The notes beneath the pieces were generated by a model that saw only the letters and a program-made list of their open reading frames with translations, was not told the origin of the DNA and did not search any database. Positions 10,295 to 23,400 of a stretch of DNA of 64,000 nt are shown piece by piece; the stretch's first letter is position 1; every line of letters begins with the position of its first letter. The position numbers and the translations under genes are program-made. Origin of the DNA: Sorghum bicolor (lineage: Eukaryota > Streptophyta > Magnoliopsida > Poales > Poaceae); assembly GCF_000003195.3 (NCBI RefSeq), contig NC_012870.2, positions 14,748,501-14,812,500 on the forward strand. The letters run 5' to 3'.

Positions 10295-13200
10295 ATGTCG
10301 ATCTCTGACTTCGATCAGGAGAACGTCATCCCCGTGACGGAGGCCAATCTCAAGGATGAGCAGAAGCAAGCTATTGCCCAAGCCATGGAAGAATTCAAGC
10401 TGCAATGCCTGAGGTCTTTCAGCATAAACAGGAGCGGCGAGGTGATCCAGAAAGATGCATTGCCGGCACCACGGCAGGTTACCTTCGAAGCCAATCCTGG
10501 CAAGCTTCAAGATATGGTTGACAGTGCTATTAACCGAGCTTTGATCAACCAAGCTGGTGTACTGTCTAATACGGTTTTCAATGCCGTGGCAAGAACTTTC
10601 AAGGAAGGACAAATCCCACCAGATTATGTGGGCCCCTCTCATCATCAGCCAACGGCACCAGAGGTCACGGCTCCATCGGCTGCTTTGACGGCTGCAAGTG
10701 CACAATCTGTCGTCCCTCCAAGTACATCGGGAGCTACTGGTGCACTATCTGTGCCGATGACAACTAACCCGCAGACTTCAGGTGGACAGAATAAGCTGAC
10801 TACAGATATGTTGGCATCGGCAATGTCAGGGTTGACTCTTCCTCCTAACTGGTGGGGTTATGGTATGCCTCCAGAATTGACGCCAGGTACATCGCAGATA
10901 ACCGACATGAGGGGCAAGACTCCTATGACATCGGCGCTTCCCAATGCGCCGTTGAACCAGAGTCCCCGGTATACAACAACTACTACTGCAAGGCCTCACA
11001 CTGGGAATCCTCAAGATTCAATGTTCCAGATGCCTAATGCATCGGTAGATTCAATGCTGATACAACAGAGGTTGTAACACCCTAAAAATTTATTTTCAAA
11101 TTAGTATTCAATTTGGCACAATTATATGAATTATCTGAGAATTATTTAGGCAAAATAACAATTTTGGAGTTATTTAAAATAAACCATAAGGTTTAGAAAC
11201 ATGAAATGCTGCATTCATGCTGGTGCATAATATTTTTGATTGATTGTAAGACTAGGTTGTTTGGTTTAAAAATCAAATTAAAGGGATCTATACAAATATA
11301 TAGTTCTGGAAAATACAAAAGAGTTTTCTCCTATTCTTATTTCTCTTCACCCAAATCTGGCCCAGCCCCCAAACCCTGGCCGGCCTGAACCCCCGCGCCC
11401 ACCCCTGGCCTTGGGCCGTGGCGGCCTAGCACCCCGCCCCTCGCCCGCTCCGCGCGCGCACGCGGCCCAGTGGCGCGGCCCACTCCGCGCGGTCAGCTCG
11501 CGCGCCCTCCCCCTCTCCCCCTCTCACTGCGCGGTGGGTCCCGCCTGTCGGCGCTCACCCTTCCCCCTCTCTCTCGCTGCACCGTGGGGTCCGCACGTCA
11601 GCGTCTCCCCCCCCTTCTTCTCCACCGAGCCGGGAGCACCGCTAGGGGCATTCATCCCCCTTCAAGCGCCGATTGATGGAGGCCATCAATCGGGGCTCTA
11701 TCAAGCCGCCTTGACGCCGGGAGTTAACGCCCGCATGCGCGCTCCCTCAATGCCCCTGCTCGCCCTATAAAACCCCAGGCCGAGCCCCCCCTTGCTGCCC
11801 TAGCCACCACCGGAGCTCGGAGTCGATCCCCCACCTCGGTTTCCCCTTGCTCGAGCGACCCAGAGCCCGGAGATCGTCTCGGGAGTTTGGTTGAGACTCG
11901 CCGCGACCGTAGGCATCGATTTCATCCTTGTTTTGATCTTGTATGCCACGAATTTGAGCTCACCGTCGCCCTTTTCTTCCCCAGACCGCCGCGCTCGTGG
12001 CCACACTGCTCGGAGCACCTTCGGACGCCGCGAGCATCTCCATCGGAACCGCGGTACTTCTACGATACCCCCCGTGCTTTCAATTTTGAGCTAGAGCGCT
12101 AGACCACCGAGCCCGAGGCTCGCCGAGGCCGCGGAAGTGGCACCACCGCGGGGCCGTCGTCCCGACGTGCTCCCCGCCCCTTCTTTGTGCTCTATCGAGT
12201 TCGCCTCGTCGCGTAGATCATTTCGGTAGCTTTAGTTTGGTTTGGAGTGGCCGGGAACGAGTTTCCGGTGAGCTCCGAGGAGCTCACCTCGTCGGCGACA
12301 ATGGCGCCGCCGTGCTCGGCCTCGGCCAGGCGAGCACCCCGCCTCCCTCCTTCCTGAGCCGCCCGATTAGATCCCAACGGTCCAGATTACATACCCCTTC
12401 GGGGTTATGTAACCGGTCCACCGTGGACCCGTGGGCGCGGTCCACAACACTCGGCCGGCCGGTCCACGCGCACAGTGGTGGACCGAGCCAATCCCCGCAC
12501 GCCACGTGGCCCCCTGTCGGTCAGCGACGCGGTCAGCCGCGGGCCGCTGGAGTTTTTGCAGTTTAACCCCCCTGTTTCAAGCAAATCAACCCGCGGTCCA
12601 ATCCAGTTCAAAAGTATTTCTTTTTAATCCTGTTTTCTTTCGTTTTGAGCCCTGTACTTTTAAATAATAGTGCGCGCGGTCCAGACCCGTTAGAAAGTCA
12701 GTTTTAATTCTTTTAAATTCGTTTTTGGATTCAGTTTATCCATAGAAATGCCATTCATTTTGTTTTATGCATAACTTTCACGTTTTAAATCCAATTAGAG
12801 TGATTCTTTCGCTCATGTGTTCGTAGAAATGCGTAGAGTAGATTTAAATACTTTTCAGTCACTGTTTTCACTGTTTGGTGTACTGTTCTAATAGAACTCT
12901 ATTTGTATGCATGTGATGATTGGAATGGATGATTGATTGGTGTTTGGATCACGAATAGAAGGAGATCAGGTTGGAGTGGTTGAGGAGCAGTTTGTGGAGC
13001 TCTACCAGGAAGAAACTTTTGAGGAAGGCAAGTGTAATATAGGCTTCCTTGTACCTATGAATATTACTTAAATCATACATATGCATGTGTCTAAATTGGA
13101 AATACCTATAAGGACTTTACCTAGATAAATTTTGTACCACAAAGCCTTGTTACCCATGGGAAGGTGTGCATCTATGTAGGTAGTTGCTTGCTATGCTCAA

Positions 13201-15623
13201 AACTCAAGTTAATAAATTAATCTGATTAAATTGGTGTATGCAACATGATAAAATATGTACTAGTAACTTGGTTCAGGGGGCTAGAGCTTGGGTTTGAAAG
13301 CTCTAGATTCCTCTCCATAAGGACTTAATCCTGAAGCGGCCACCCAGGAGGATACGTACAATCCCGAGAGTCAAATGGCTCTGACCTTAATCATATAACT
13401 AGTATGTCTCTCGCAATTTAGTAGTTACCGAAAGGCGCTAGAGGGGGGGGGTGCCTCGTGGTGTATAGATGTCACTCCTACCTTGGTGTGTACAGTGCCG
13501 CGACCACATGTGCCTCTTGAAGGAGGTCGTCTATGCACACTTGCCACTGAAACCTCGCGGCTACTATTTTGTTAGGGTGACTAGTGAAAGGTTACGTAGT
13601 GGGACCCGGTCACACTTCCTCGGTAGAAGTGGTGTGGGCCTTGTAAACCCCGACACTAGGGAACCACGGCTCGGGGGTAAAGTTGTACAATTTATGCAGA
13701 AATCTAAAACCTGTTATAACAGCCGAGCTCTCGGTCATGAGCGGCCTGGATCCTTCTTGGTTAGCGGTTACTTGGTTATATTTGGGGATTATAATAACTT
13801 TGATTAATTCATATGTAACCAGGGTTGGACATTCACTAAAAGTAGTAAGTCTTGGTAAATAAAATATGACCAACTAAAATGCTAACCGCTGTTAAACCGA
13901 GTCAAGCCTTTGAGCCTTCATATACCCCTATGTTATACTTGCTAAGCATGGTGCGCTTACACTTGTTTATATTACAATGAAAATCCCGGATGGGTAACAG
14001 ATGTGTGTACTGAGGAGTTCCCTGAAGATGTCCAGGACTTCTAGAGAGCTGGTGTTCACCAGTTGGTGTCCCTGTGGCAACAAGGGCTTAGCTTCCCGTT
14101 TTATGTAATAATGTTGCTATGAGCAAGACTTTGTGAGATATTTAAGTTGAATAAGCGATGTAATAAAGTACTTTACTTTGATATATTTACAATTTGTGAT
14201 AATATGTGTGTTTGGACATCCTGGGCGCACATATTTGAGTACTTGGTTTTGTTATCAAAACTGGGTGCGACAGAGGTCTATGGCCCAGTCAGGGTATGTC
14301 AATTCAATGATGGTACCCAATTACCAATCATCGGCAGCGCCTATGCCGATGAACGCTAATAATGGATGGCTTGGACAGCAAGTCTTTCCACAATCGCCCC
14401 AACAAAGTTACCAGGCTACGGGGTTCCAGCAAGGACAGATCTATCCCGGATTCCAAAGTCAGGGGATCTCCAGCCAGCCAATGAATATTGGACAGCAACT
14501 CGGGGAACAGCAAGTCGGTGGACAGCAGTTTGGTGGTCCGCAGATTGGAGGACAGATGATCAATCCGATGCTCCGTGCAGATCACGTCCCGAACAGACAC
14601 GTGGAGGTTCGCCACCAAGTGCCGGACCCGCAGCCGCCTCATCGGCAAGATGCCGATGCATATTGGGCCGATAAAATTGCTGAAGTAATGAGGGAACAAT
14701 TTGGGATAAAACCCAAAGTCAACACTTACTCTTATCGGACACTGTATCCTCCTGCATATGATTTGATCCCACTTCCACATCGATACAAGGTACCTGATTT
14801 TACCAAATTTTCCGGGCAGGACGACACGTCAACCATGGAGCATGTCAACAGGTTCATCATTCAATGCGGAGAAGCTGGTAACAGAGACGAATTGAGGGTT
14901 CGTCTATTTTCATCATCATTATCTGGATCGGCCTTTACTTGGTTCATATCATTACCTCCCAACTCAGTGATTACTTTGGCCGATCTGGAGAAACAATTCC
15001 ACAAATACTTCTTCTCCGGGGTTCATGAGAAGAAGATCACCGACTTGGTCAAGTTGAGACAGCGCAATGATGAATCAGTTAAGAATAAATGCTACAGTCT
15101 GGTTCTAGATGATCGGCAGCTAGCCGATTTGGCTTTCCAGGGTTTATTGCCACACATCAGGGATAAGTATGCTTCTCAAGAGTTTGAAAGCTTAAGTGAT
15201 TTGGTGCAGAGGATTTCTGATCAAGACGTCAAGCCTTTCGAGCCCAAAAGAGCATGGAACAAGAAAGTATCATTTGTTGATGAAGCAACGAGCTCCGATT
15301 CTGATGAGGAACCAGTCATCGGCTTGGCAGAGTGGGTCAAAAACAAGAAGCCGATGTCTTGTCCTTTTGGGCAGAAAGAACCAGAGAAGTTCGCTTTCGA
15401 CACCGCTAAGGCCGATAAGATATTTGATTTTCTACTCCAGGAAGGTCAGATCAAGCTGTCTCCTAATCACGTGATCCCATTGGCTGAGGAGTTGAAGAGG
15501 ATGAGATATTGCAAGTGGCATAATGCAACTTCTCATGACACTAATGAATGCAAAGTTTTCAGACAGCAGCTGCAATCGGCAATAGAGTCTAGGAGGATTA
15601 AGTTTGACAGTTCCAAGACCTAG
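10295..15623 (+). pseudogene. gag of the gypsy element, split by a solo LTR
   Basis: The coding parts are 10295-11072 and 14278-15623. Removing 11073-14277 (solo LTR plus one TSD copy) restores the frame exactly. The first part opens MSISDFDQENVIPV and is rich in Q, P and T. The second contains the capsid-like retrotransposon gag domain (KVPDFTKFSGQDD, then FTWFISLPPNSVITLADLEK and FHKYFFSGVHEKKITDLVKL) and ends with a zinc-finger-like C-x2-H-x4-H-x4-C motif (CKWHNATSHDTNEC). A TAG at 15621-15623 closes the frame where CAG (Gln) is expected, because the same frame continues into the protease region. Gag forms the cytoplasmic particle that packages the element RNA. Confidence 0.9.
11073..14272 (+). 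mobile_element. Solo LTR (3,200 bp) of a different gypsy-like family, inside gag
   Basis: The sequence starts TGTAACACCC and ends GGGTGCGACA, with the 5-bp duplication GAGGT on both sides (11068-11072, 14273-14277). It has no internal domain. A TATA box (CTATAAAA) lies near 11765, preceded by a very GC-rich promoter-like stretch (about 11350-11760) and followed by a GC-rich leader to about 12600 and then AT-rich sequence. The same landmarks in the same order, including GGTTACC-like sequence, GGCGCTAGAGGGG and CAGCCGAGCTC, recur in the diverged copy at 57405-60190. Open frames in the GC-rich part look like composition artefacts. Confidence 0.92.
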
Positions 15624-17126
15624 AAGCCGATGAAGATAGACCAACATCCTTTCCCGACAAACATGTTGGATGCCAAGGGGAAGGCCAAGGTCTTAACATC
15701 GGAAACAGCCGAGAAAAGTGCATCGGTAGATCCTCAGCATCAAGTTACTACTGCCGATGCAAAAAGTAAGGGCTTAGTCTAGGAAGGAACCAGTTCAGGT
15801 AGGCCCCCTCGGTCTGGTATCGTTATAACTCATAGAAGACCTCGAGAGAACTGGCAGCAACGGGAAGATCGGTATCGGCGCCAGCAAGAAGATTATCGAC
15901 GGGAGGAAGAAAGACGCCGACAGGAGTGGAATCGGCATAGAGATCATTGGAACTGCCCGTTCTTCATCCATTGTTGGGAGGAAAATATTAAGCTTCCTAC
16001 TGTCAGAGACTGCCCTGAGTGCAATGGTTATGATCGGTACGACAGGACTGATCGGCGTTATCATGATGACGATCGGCGATTTGATGGGCCGATCAGAGGA
16101 AGAGCATCGGTTCATGATCGGCTGGGGGGCAGGCTTAGTGTGCACGATAGGCTTGGTGATCGTGTCCAATATTTTCCCAGGAACCAGGAAGAGCTCGAGG
16201 AGATGGCTAATGCGCGAGTTCCCGATGAGTTTATATTTTGCAGGGATGCTAACACGTATCGTATGGAGTCAAGGGAGAACCGACGCCTGGCAGCAAGGCA
16301 AAAGCCACTCCCTCCATGGTGTCCTGAAGGGTTGACCAAGACACAGAAAAGGAGATTGCAGCGTGAAAGGCAAGAGGAGCTAAACAAGGGCGAAAATTCT
16401 GGTCAGTCTGGAGATCAGCAGCAATCAGATCCTAAGAAAGGAGGTCCATCGGCAGGAGTTAACATGGTCTTTATGTTACCGATGGAGTTTCTTGCACCAT
16501 CCAGTGGTGATGAGTTGGAATTTTCCGATCAGATAGCTCAGCTGGCTCTGGATCCGATGACGGCTATCTTTGAGAAACCTGCCGATGACGAGAGACAGCA
16601 TCTCAAAGCTCTGTTCGTCAAAGGAAGGGTTGATGGGCAGCCAATGACCAAGATCCTAGTTGATGGTGGAGCTGCTATTAATATTATGCCATATGCAGTA
16701 TATCAGAAGCTTGGGAAAGGGGATCAGGACTTGACCAAGACCGATATGATGCTCAAGGATTTTGAAGGAAACGTGTCTCCAGTCAAAGGGGCAATATGTG
16801 TGGAGTTGACCATCGGCAGCAAAACCTTGCCGACAACTTTCTTCGTAATCAGTGGAAAGGGTGCTTATAACTTATTGTTGGGAAGAGATTGGATTCATGC
16901 CAATTGTTGCATCCCGTCTACAATGCACCAATGCCTGGTTCAGTGGGTAGGCGACAAAATTGAGATTGTCCCAAGAGATTCTTCTTATGTTATTGCATCA
17001 GCAGAGGCGGATACCTATGAGAGGACTAGGTGCATTTCAGGGGAAGTTTGGGAGAAGGATTTTCTCAAAGTTGCCAATTACGAGATTCCACCGATCCAAG
17101 CAGTCGGTTCTGACGACGGTTTTTAA
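15624..17126 (+). pseudogene. Gag-pol linker and retropepsin (aspartic protease) domain of the gypsy element
   Basis: The segment is in the same frame as gag and is interrupted by a second TAG at about 15779-15781, again at an expected CAG. An Arg/Asp/Glu-rich linker (about 15830-16130) includes a second cysteine/histidine cluster (CPFFIHC, CPECNG). The protease follows: ALFVKGRVDGQPMTKILVDG with the catalytic D-G-G triad (VDGGAAIN), then the flap region and LLLGRDWIHANCC. The D-G-G form instead of DTG/DSG is common in grass gypsy elements (from memory). The frame ends at TAA 17124-17126, which overlaps an ATG (17126-17128) in a different frame. Confidence 0.88.
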
Positions 17127-20100
17127 TGGATAGGTTCGCCGATGATGGAAAATTAGGCCAGGGATTCGCATCGGCCGATGATTTGGTAGAAGTAGATATA
17201 GGTAGTGGTGATAAGCCTAGGCCTACTTTTATTAGTGCTAAGTTAAATCCTGAGTGTAAGCAGCAATTAACCAATTTGTTAAAGGAATATAAAGATTGCT
17301 TTGCTTGGGATTATACCGAGATGCCTGGTTTAGACCGATCAATTGTTGAACATCGGTCACTATTCTACCTGATATTAAGTCCGAAATCACTAAGCTTATT
17401 GAAGCTAAGTTTATTCGGCAGTGTCGGTATGCCGAATGGATTTCCAATGTCGTTCCGGTTTACAAGAAAAACGGGAAGCTTCGGGTGTGCATTGATTTCA
17501 GGAATCTCAATAAAGCTACGCCGATGGATGGATACCCAATGCCTGTTGCTGATCTGTTGGTTGACGCCGCGGCTGGTCATCGGGTCATCAGCTTTATGGA
17601 CGGCAATGCATGATACAATCAAATATTCATGGCAGAGGAAGATATTCCAAATACCGCATTTAGGTGTCCTGGTCATGTTGGGTTATTTGAATGGATAGTC
17701 ATGACCTTTGGTTTGAAGAATGCTGGTGCCACTTATCAAAGAGCCATGAATTTTATATTTCATGAGTTCATCGGCAAGCTGGTGGAGATCTATATTGATG
17801 ATGTGGTGGTTAAGTCTGGGGATTTCTCAAAGCATCTTGCCGACTTACAAAAGGTGTTAGAGTGCACAAGGAAGCATGGGTTGAAGATGAATCCCAATAA
17901 GTGTGCATTTGGTGTATCGGAAGGGCAGTTTCTTGGTTTCATGGTACATCAAAGGGGGATTGAAATTAGTCGAAGATCTATTGATGCCATCAATAAAATA
18001 GTGGCCCCTACCAACAAGACTGAGCTCCAGTCCTTGATCGGCAAGGTAAATTTTATCAGGAGATTTATATCCAATCTGTCTGGTAAGATTCGTGCTTTCA
18101 GTCCTCTCCTTAAGTTGAAAGCCGATCAAGAGTTTATTTGGGGAAAAGAGCAGCAGTTGGCTTTGGATGAAATCAAGAAATATCTAGCGAATCCTCCAGT
18201 TCTAGTTCCACCTCAGCAGGGAAAGCCCTTCAGATTGTATTTGTCTACCGATGGGACGGTTATCGGTTCGGCTTTGATTCAAGAATTTGAAGGGAAAGAG
18301 CGTGTAATTTATTACTTAAGCAGGAGATTAATTCATGCTGAGACCAGGTATTCGGCCATTGAGAAGTTATGCTTATGCTTATATTTTTCGTGTATTAAAT
18401 TGAGGCACTATTTATTATCGGCCGAATGCACTGTTGTTTGCAAAGATGATGTAGTCCGATACATACTATCTATGCCGATTATGAGTGGCAGGATCGGTAA
18501 ATGGATTTTAGCACTGTCGGAGTTCGATCTGCGTTACGAATCAGTTAAGGCAGTTAAAGGACAGATTATGGCCGATTTTGTGACTCAGCATTGCGGTGTA
18601 GTGGAGGCCTTGGAAATTGTGCCCTGGACACTTTTCTTTGATGGATCTACATGTGACCGGGGGGCAGGAATCGGCATTGTATTAGTTTCCCCTAAGGGGA
18701 GGAAGTATGAATTTTCCTTGCCGATTGTTGCTACATCGACAAATAATCAGGCTGAGTATCAGGCTCTGATCAAGGGATTGGAGTTGTTAAGAGAAGTTCG
18801 TGCTGATGCTGTTGAAATTTTTGGGGATTCTATGTTGGTTATAAATCAATTGGCCGGGAGCTATGAATGCCGAAGTGAAGTTCTCGTAACTCATTTCGAG
18901 AAAAGCATGCGACTGTTGAAAGAATTCAAAGATTTCCGACTAGAGCATATTCCTCGATTGCATAATGAAGAGGCCAATCGGTTAGCTCAGCATGCCTCGG
19001 GATATCAGCCTATGATTAATGCAATATCGGCAATCGGTCCCGATGATTGGAGGAAGGAAATTATTGATTATCTAAAGGATCCATCCAAGAAAGTTGAAAG
19101 ACGAGTTCGATTTCAAGCAACCAAATATGTGCTCCTCGAAGATGAATTGTATTATCGAACTATTGATGGAATTCTTCTCCGATGTTTGGGTGATGATGAA
19201 GCTAGGAGTTTGATGGGAGAGATCCATGAAGGGGTATGTGGAGCACATCAGTCGGCTTTCAAGATGAAATGGATGATTAGAAGGAATGGATATTTTTGGC
19301 CGACTATACTTGAGGATTGCTTTAAGTATTTCAAGGGATGTCAAGGTTGTCAAAAGTTTGGTAACATTCAAAGAGCACCCGCATCGGCTATGAATCCTAT
19401 TATCAAGCCTTGGCCGTTTCGGGGATGGGCTATCGATCTGATCGGCCAGATTTATCCACCATCTAGTAAGGGGCATAAGTTTATTTTGGTTGCCACTGAT
19501 TATTTCACTAAATGGGTTGAAGCTATTCCTTTGAAGAAGGTCACCTCGGCCAATATGATTGATTTTGTGAAGGAACACATTATTTACCGATTTGGGATTC
19601 CTCAGACAATTACTACCGATCAGGGCACTATGTTCACATCGGGGGAGTTTGATGAGTTCGCAATCGGTATGGGGATTAAAGTGTTGAATTCTTCTCCTTA
19701 TTATGCTCAAGCCAATGGGCAGGCCGAAGCATCTAACAAAGGGATTATCAAGCTTATTAAACGAAAGATTGAAGAAAATCCTAAGCGGTGGCATACATTG
19801 TTAAATGAAGCACTGTGGTCTTATCGGATGGCTTGTCATGGATCAACCAAGGTGTCACCCTATCAATTGGTGTATGGACATGATGCAGTGTTGCCTTGGG
19901 AAATTAAGGCCGGATCCAGGCGATTATCTTTTCAAGATCGGTTAACCGCCGATAATTATGCTACTTTGATGACCGATGAGTTGGATGATCTAGAAGGGCA
20001 TCGGTTAAAAGCTTTAATGAGTATAGAAGAAAATAAGAAGAGAGTTGCTAGATGGTATGATAAGAAAGTGAAGGCTAAGGAGTTTGTCGATGGGGATTTG

Positions 20101-20304
20101 GTATGGAAATTAATTTTGCCAGTCGGGACTAAAAGTGCGAAGTTTGGAAAGTGGTCTCCTAATTGGGAAGGTCCTTATCGGATAAGTCGATCGGCTCCTG
20201 GTAATGCCTATATTCTAGAAACTCTCAAAGGAGTTGAATTTCCTAGAGCATTAAATGGCAAATATTTAAAGAAGTACTACCCCAGCATATGGGTCGATGC
20301 ATAA
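17127..20304 (+). pseudogene. Reverse transcriptase, RNase H and integrase of the gypsy element
   Basis: 17127-17355 is the pre-RT segment (LNPECKQQLTNLLKEYKDCF, MPGLDRSIVEHR). At about 17356 a deletion removes the stretch normally following EHR and changes frame. RT then runs LPDIKSEITKLIEAKFIRQC, VYKKNGKLRVCIDFRNLNKA, FMDGNA, a TGA at 17611-17613 where GGA is expected, then YNQIFMAEED and the catalytic YIDD. From 17629 the frame is open to 20304. RNase H shows FFDGST, NNQAEYQALIKGLELL, FGDSMLVINQ, and EEANRLAQHA with N at the usual last acidic site. The integrase zinc finger ends CQGCQKF, and the core has D (WAIDLIGQ), D (TTDQGT) and E (GQAEASNKG). The C-terminal end reads LNGKYLKKYYPSIWVDA. 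This copy cannot make a full polyprotein. Confidence 0.92.
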
Positions 20305-20314
20305 AAGTTTAAAT

Positions 20315-20394
20315 GTCGATAACACTCCTATCGGCTGGATTCAAATGTTTGGGGGCTTAGTGTTTCAAAAGATGCCGATAACAGTCCTATCGGC
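20315..20394 (+). repeat. Tandem pair of hairpins just after the pol stop
   Basis: GCCGATA-ACAGTCC-TATCGGC (20374-20394) is a perfect 7-bp stem with a 7-nt loop. A near copy at 20315-20335 has one mismatch in the stem. They are 59 bp apart and separated by a purine-rich tract (TTTGGGGGCTTAG, about 20348-20360). Both lie within 100 bp of the pol stop codon. Confidence 0.75.
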
Positions 20395-20447
20395 TAGACT
20401 AAAAGCTGAGGAAGCAGGAAAGCACAGATATGATGCCGATGAAAACT

Positions 20448-23400
20448 TTATGTGTTAAGCAGCGCCTGGATTGCCGATATAGCACGTAGCCGGATTTGGT
20501 TGGCTGCTTCTATCTCCTTAATGTCATCATCGGCAGAACCCTCTATCGGCTTCAGTTTCTTCTTCAGTTGAAGTGCCTTGCGACCATGAACGTTTCGCTC
20601 GTGCTTAAGAAGCTTGATGGTCTCTGGCAGTTGGCTCTCTTCCTGTTGAGCTTGGGATAAGGCGTCCTCCACTTCCTTGAGTTTTGCCAACAAGGATTCT
20701 CTTCTTGCCGATAGATCGGATATTTTCTGCTTCAGCGCGTCTCCTGAAGATCTCAGGATGCCGATGTTCTTGTGCTTCTCATCGGTCAAGAGCTTCTCTT
20801 TCCTCATTTCGTCGGAGAGTTGAGTCTGAGCAGCTCTATCGGCAAGACGCCGAGAAGCTCTCTGGTACTGCAGCTGGCGACTCTCCAAATGAGCGGCTTG
20901 GAAAAGGGTTTCTTCGACATCGGCTGGGATTTGGCCTCTGAGAGTTCTGAACAGGGTCTTGGTAGGGTCGGAGTCGTCAACCAACTGCGCTGTGTCCTGG
21001 TGAAGGAGAGCTGACAATTCCTCCAGTCTGGTCCTGATCTCTGCCGATGTAATGCCAACTGTCTGAGAAGAGCTTGCCTCTTCGCCTTCTTCTTCAGAGA
21101 GATCGATGGCGAAGGAGAACAGGCTGTCGGGAGAATCTTGTTCCTGGGAGGGAGAGCAAAGTTAGTTCATACTCGGAGAATCGGCAAATAATGCTGGTAA
21201 AGGTTGGGTGGCTTACTTGTTTTAAGGCTATTTCCTGCCTTTGTCTGAAAGATGCCGATGGAGATGCAGGATGATCGGCTAAGGTTGCCGATGGGACGAT
21301 ATCGACTGAAAGAAGACAGGAAGGGTTATGAGACTAAATGAGAATAAGTTTATCGGCGGAAGTATTGTCGAAATATGTTACCTGGAGGAGGAACAACAGT
21401 TGTCTGAATCAGGGGAATCGCCGATGATATAATTGGACCTGCCGGGCCAGTTGTTTGTTCACCCACGTCAGCTGATGTACCTTCTGTTTGAGGTTCTTCC
21501 TGCTGGGGTTCTTCCATCTGTGGTGCTTCCTGCATTGGTTGGGGAGATGGTGCTTGCTGTGTCTAGACTCCTGGAGAAGAAGGAGAGGACTCCACCGGAA
21601 TTGGAGACACCGGAGGAGGAGGGGGACTTGCCACTTTCTGGCGCTTTGTTCCAGCCTTAGCACCTTTGGTGCCCTTTCTCTTTGGCTGGCTAGACTGGGG
21701 GGCATCGGTACTTTGGCGCTTGGCTTTTGCCGATGCACCGGTTTGCTGCAACAACGAAAAGGGGTTTATAAGCGCAGATGTAGCCGATATAAAGATGGTC
21801 AGTGTAAAAGAAAAAGATTTGACAAATTGCCTTGAAAGCCTGCGCCAGAGTGGAAGCAGCTACCGTAGGTGATGTCTGAGCTCTCTTGGTGGTGACTTTC
21901 CTGAGGCGCACACCCCGATGCACGACGGAAGCCAGAGTGGGAGTGTTGTGGCCGATTGAGGAGATCGGGCCTGATGGAAACAAGTCGATCGGCTTGCCAC
22001 TCCTGCTAACCGATGGGGGGATGTTGTCAACCTGCAAAAAGAATACAAGGGTAAGCTACCGATGGAAATAGTATTGAAAAGTGAAACATCGGTTTAAAAT
22101 ACTTACAGTGTCATCGGGGACTTCGTATTCGGGGTCGATCATGCCGCGGTATGAGAGGGCCGATCTGCAGAATAGATGCTCTTTCCATTCTGCCCACCAT
22201 AGCTTGTATGCCCGAGTAATAAAGGCAGCTGGAACCCATTCTGACAGATCTACATCTGTATCGGCATTTGGTGGTAGTTGGGCTACTCGAATCCATTCAA
22301 GAAAGTTGGTGATGGGTTCTCTGGGTTTTATCACATCGGCATAAGGAAGTGCAATCGGCAATTGGCCGAAAGCTAGCTGACGGGCTAAGGCCGATGGATT
22401 GTAAAATTCATAGGTTTGGGGAGAGGTTTTTGTGCTACCAAAGAAATTCACTGGTATGGCTCTGGGAGTCACAATTGCCATCATCACCTCATTATCCCTG
22501 TCAAGAGCTTCATCAAATGGATTGAAGGTTAGAGGGAGCATGCTGTCTGGGTCATCATAAGCCAACCATGGTCGTTCATCTCTGGCCAATCCCTCATACA
22601 GAGTCTGGAAGAATCGGCCGATTTGATCCGGATTACTCCCTGAACCAGGTAGAACTATGGCAGCTTCGCCAAAGTTCAGGGGGGCACGTGTTGCCGATTC
22701 CTCTTCGCCCAACACATGATTTTCGGCTATATCTCTTGGGAAATGCTGTGTGAACAAGTTGAAGTCAAGGCGCTTATGCAAGTGCAGATTGAGCCACATG
22801 TTAATAAACCATCAAGGACCTCCCAAGTTGCCGATAGACTGACCAAGCAGGAGTTTCTGGGCTACCTGATGGAGAAGATGGTAAGCAGCGCCAAGCAAGT
22901 ATCGGCCGAGAGGAAATTGGCCACCGTTAGCCAGTCTCTCTGCTGCCGATAGATAGACAGAAGTCGGTCCTGCCGATCGACCACAGAATACGAACTTGTC
23001 CAGCCACATGTTCAGAAAGGTGGTTTGTTCCTTTATGGTGACAGGCCCCTTCCCACGGTACTTCTGAATGTACCCCGACCAACCGCCGATAGCGCGAGTC
23101 TCCACTTTGGCACTAGGAGCGGTATCAAAGAAGTGGGTGCTATCGGCAGAAGAGACGTCTAGACCAGTGACAATAGCTACATCGGCAAGAGTGGGAGAAA
23201 CAGGGCCGTGGCCGAAGACGAAAGCATTAAGGGTATCTGACCAAAAATAAGACGCAGCTATCAACAGCGACTCGTTCTTGTGCATATCGGCAATAGATAG
23301 CCTGATGCATTGGGCTAGCTTCCTTTCACCCCACTAGACTTCATTCGAATTGCTGACTCTCAAGAACCAGTCTTTCCACCCTACAGTAGGGCTGGGCCAA

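Noticed and set aside
11411..12667. Proline/arginine-rich open frames in the 3.2-kb solo LTR
   Set aside because: They lie in the GC-rich promoter and leader of an LTR, with no domain and no conserved counterpart in the LTR at 57405.
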